A stretch of 64,000 nucleotides of DNA from Nocardia kruczakiae NBRC 101016 (GTDB lineage Bacteria > Actinomycetota > Actinomycetes > Mycobacteriales > Mycobacteriaceae): the NCBI RefSeq assembly GCF_001612965.1, contig NZ_BDBL01000001.1, positions 310,001-374,000 on the forward strand, given 5' to 3'. The notes under the pieces were generated by a model. It was not told the origin of the DNA, made no database searches, and saw nothing but the letters and a program-made list of their open reading frames with translations. Within the stretch, counting starts at the first letter, position 1; every line of letters begins with the position of its first letter. Below, in pieces: positions 62,843-64,000 of the stretch. A program made the position numbers and the translations under genes.

Positions 62843-63970
62843 ATGAAGCTTCGTCATCGAATCCCGGCGCTCGCCGCCCTGATCTGCGTGGCCGTCATCG
62901 GCTCCGGAACGGCGACCGCATCGCCGCCCGACGCCCCGGAAACACAGCTCGCCGAACTGATCGCCGCGGGTCTGCATTCCGTGGACGGCGCTGTGCCGCA
63001 GCCGGTGCTGGACACCGGCAGCAGTTCCGGTTCCGGCGGCCGGGTCGCCAGCCACGCCAGCGAGGCGGTGGGCGAAGGGCCCGAAATGACCTCCTACCTG
63101 GCCGCATTCGGTTACGGCCTCACCCGTCCGGATGCCGCACCGCCGGGTGCGAACCGCTGGGATTGTGTGCCGAGCGCCGACCATCCGAAGCCGGTGGTGC
63201 TGGTGCACGGCACGTGGCTCAACGCCTACGACAGTTTCGCCTATATGGCCCCGAAACTCGTTCGTGCGGGCTTTTGTGTTTTCGCTTTCAATTACGGACG
63301 GTCCGGTCTTCTCGACGGCGGTGGTCTCGGCGCGGTACTTCCCGGCCGTTATGCGGTCGGGCCGATCGAGGATTCGGCGCGGCAACTGGCGGCCTTCGTC
63401 GACCGGGTGCGCGCTACCACACATTCCGATCGCGTCGACATTGTCGCGCATTCCCAGGGGGCGCCGGTAGCCGATCAATATCTGAAATTCGACGGCGGCG
63501 CCGAAAAGGTCGGACAGCTGGTCAGTTTCGGCGGCACCCACCACGGAACGACATTGCTGGGCATGGCCACGCTGGGCCGGATCATCACGAATCTGGGTAT
63601 CGATATCCTCGGCTTCTACCGTCCGCTGATCGGCCCGGCGAATATTCAGCAGGCCGTCGGCTCGCCGTTTCTGAACCAGCTCAACGTCGCCGGCGACACG
63701 GTGCCCGGCGTGGCGTACACGGTTGTTGCCTCGCGCTACGACGAGGTGATGAATCCGGTGGAGCTGGCGTACCTGCGGGCCGGGCCGGATGCCACGGTGA
63801 ACGACATCACCCTCCAGGACGGCTGCGAGCAGGACCTGTCCGACCACCTGACGATGATGTATTCCCCGCGGGCGCTCTCGATCGCGCTGCACGCGCTCGA
63901 TCCGCAGCGGAATCCGACGCTGAGCTGCAGCTTCAACCCGTGGCTCGTCGGTGGCGGGGGCGGACTGTGA
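62843..63970 (+). CDS. Secreted lipase / esterase (alpha/beta-hydrolase)
   Basis: A 375-residue secreted enzyme. A Sec signal peptide (MKLRHRIPALAALICVAVIG, cleavage after ATA near residue 26) precedes the mature protein. The oxyanion block is VVLVHGTWLNAYDSF, the nucleophile elbow VDIVAHSQGAPVADQY and the catalytic histidine is probably in LSDHLTMMYSP. SFGGTHHGTTLLG resembles actinobacterial triacylglycerol lipases and EstB-like enzymes. Four cysteines may form disulfides. The GGGAAGG site fixes the ATG. The gene is complete. The last 30 bases of the window hold nothing recognisable. Confidence 0.88.
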   Translation: MKLRHRIPALAALICVAVIGSGTATASPPDAPETQLAELIAAGLHSVDGAVPQPVLDTGSSSGSGGRVASHASEAVGEGPEMTSYLAAFGYGLTRPDAAPPGANRWDCVPSADHPKPVVLVHGTWLNAYDSFAYMAPKLVRAGFCVFAFNYGRSGLLDGGGLGAVLPGRYAVGPIEDSARQLAAFVDRVRATTHSDRVDIVAHSQGAPVADQYLKFDGGAEKVGQLVSFGGTHHGTTLLGMATLGRIITNLGIDILGFYRPLIGPANIQQAVGSPFLNQLNVAGDTVPGVAYTVVASRYDEVMNPVELAYLRAGPDATVNDITLQDGCEQDLSDHLTMMYSPRALSIALHALDPQRNPTLSCSFNPWLVGGGGGL

Positions 63971-64000
63971 GCGGCCGGCGGCCGCTGCCGCCGCGGCCGG

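Overview
The window is high-GC actinobacterial DNA. Many GTG starts, four-base stop/start overlaps, a full ergothioneine cluster, IdeR- and KstR-type operator sequences and a conserved gene block point to a mycolic-acid-containing genus of the Mycobacteriales, most likely Nocardia or a close relative. That assignment is inference; no rRNA gene is present. From memory, much of 1-34 kb matches the M. tuberculosis segment Rv1013-Rv1026 (pks16, pth, rplY, prsA, glmU, TetR, mfd, mazG, lpqU, eno, ftsB, DUF501, ppx2), with insertions and one apparent local inversion.

1-5.3 kb: the 5' part of a TetR gene faces a PlsC-type acyltransferase across an array of palindromic operators. Then come rplY-pth, an ADP-ribosylglycohydrolase-like gene, and a convergent fatty-acyl-AMP ligase. 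5.4-11.4 kb: ergothioneine synthesis, with egtA-egtB-egtC-egtD on + and an EgtE-like PLP enzyme divergent from egtA. 11.5-17.3 kb: DUF2461, a small acidic protein, prs-glmU, tRNA-Gln(TTG), and two TetR genes, the second resembling gamma-butyrolactone receptors. 17.5-22.7 kb: mfd-mazG, then an MTH1187-type protein and a PPOX-fold protein.

22.9-29.2 kb: the most interesting locus. A five-gene minus-strand operon encodes a clavaminate-synthase-like Fe(II)/2-oxoglutarate oxygenase, an SbnB-like dehydrogenase, a type III PLP decarboxylase, an SbnA-like synthase and a MATE exporter. It sits behind an IdeR/DtxR-type iron box. No NRPS or siderophore synthetase is adjacent. It looks like an iron-regulated route to an exported small 2,3-diaminopropionate-derived or aminopolycarboxylate molecule.

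29.3-35.6 kb: lpqU-like lipoprotein, eno, ftsB, DUF501, ppx, a POT peptide transporter and tRNA-Leu(TAA). 35.7-41 kb is an accessory region: small unknown proteins, a DUF3558 lipoprotein with an odd N-terminal extension, an XRE regulator bracketed by two 78-bp palindromic repeats, and a DUF559-type protein. A third, diverged copy of the repeat lies at 44.24 kb.

41-64 kb: a DUF308 membrane protein, hydrolases, a methyltransferase, a DoxX-like protein, an acyl-CoA dehydrogenase and a cytochrome P450 diverging from a KstR-type operator, an MFS drug exporter, a PAP2-family membrane protein, a DUF1266 protein, an alpha/beta-hydrolase that has lost its catalytic residues, a GNAT protein, a GT87 mannosyltransferase-like protein, a CytX-like permease with a kinase-fold protein, an APC permease overlapping a convergent gene, two tandem PucR regulators and a secreted lipase.
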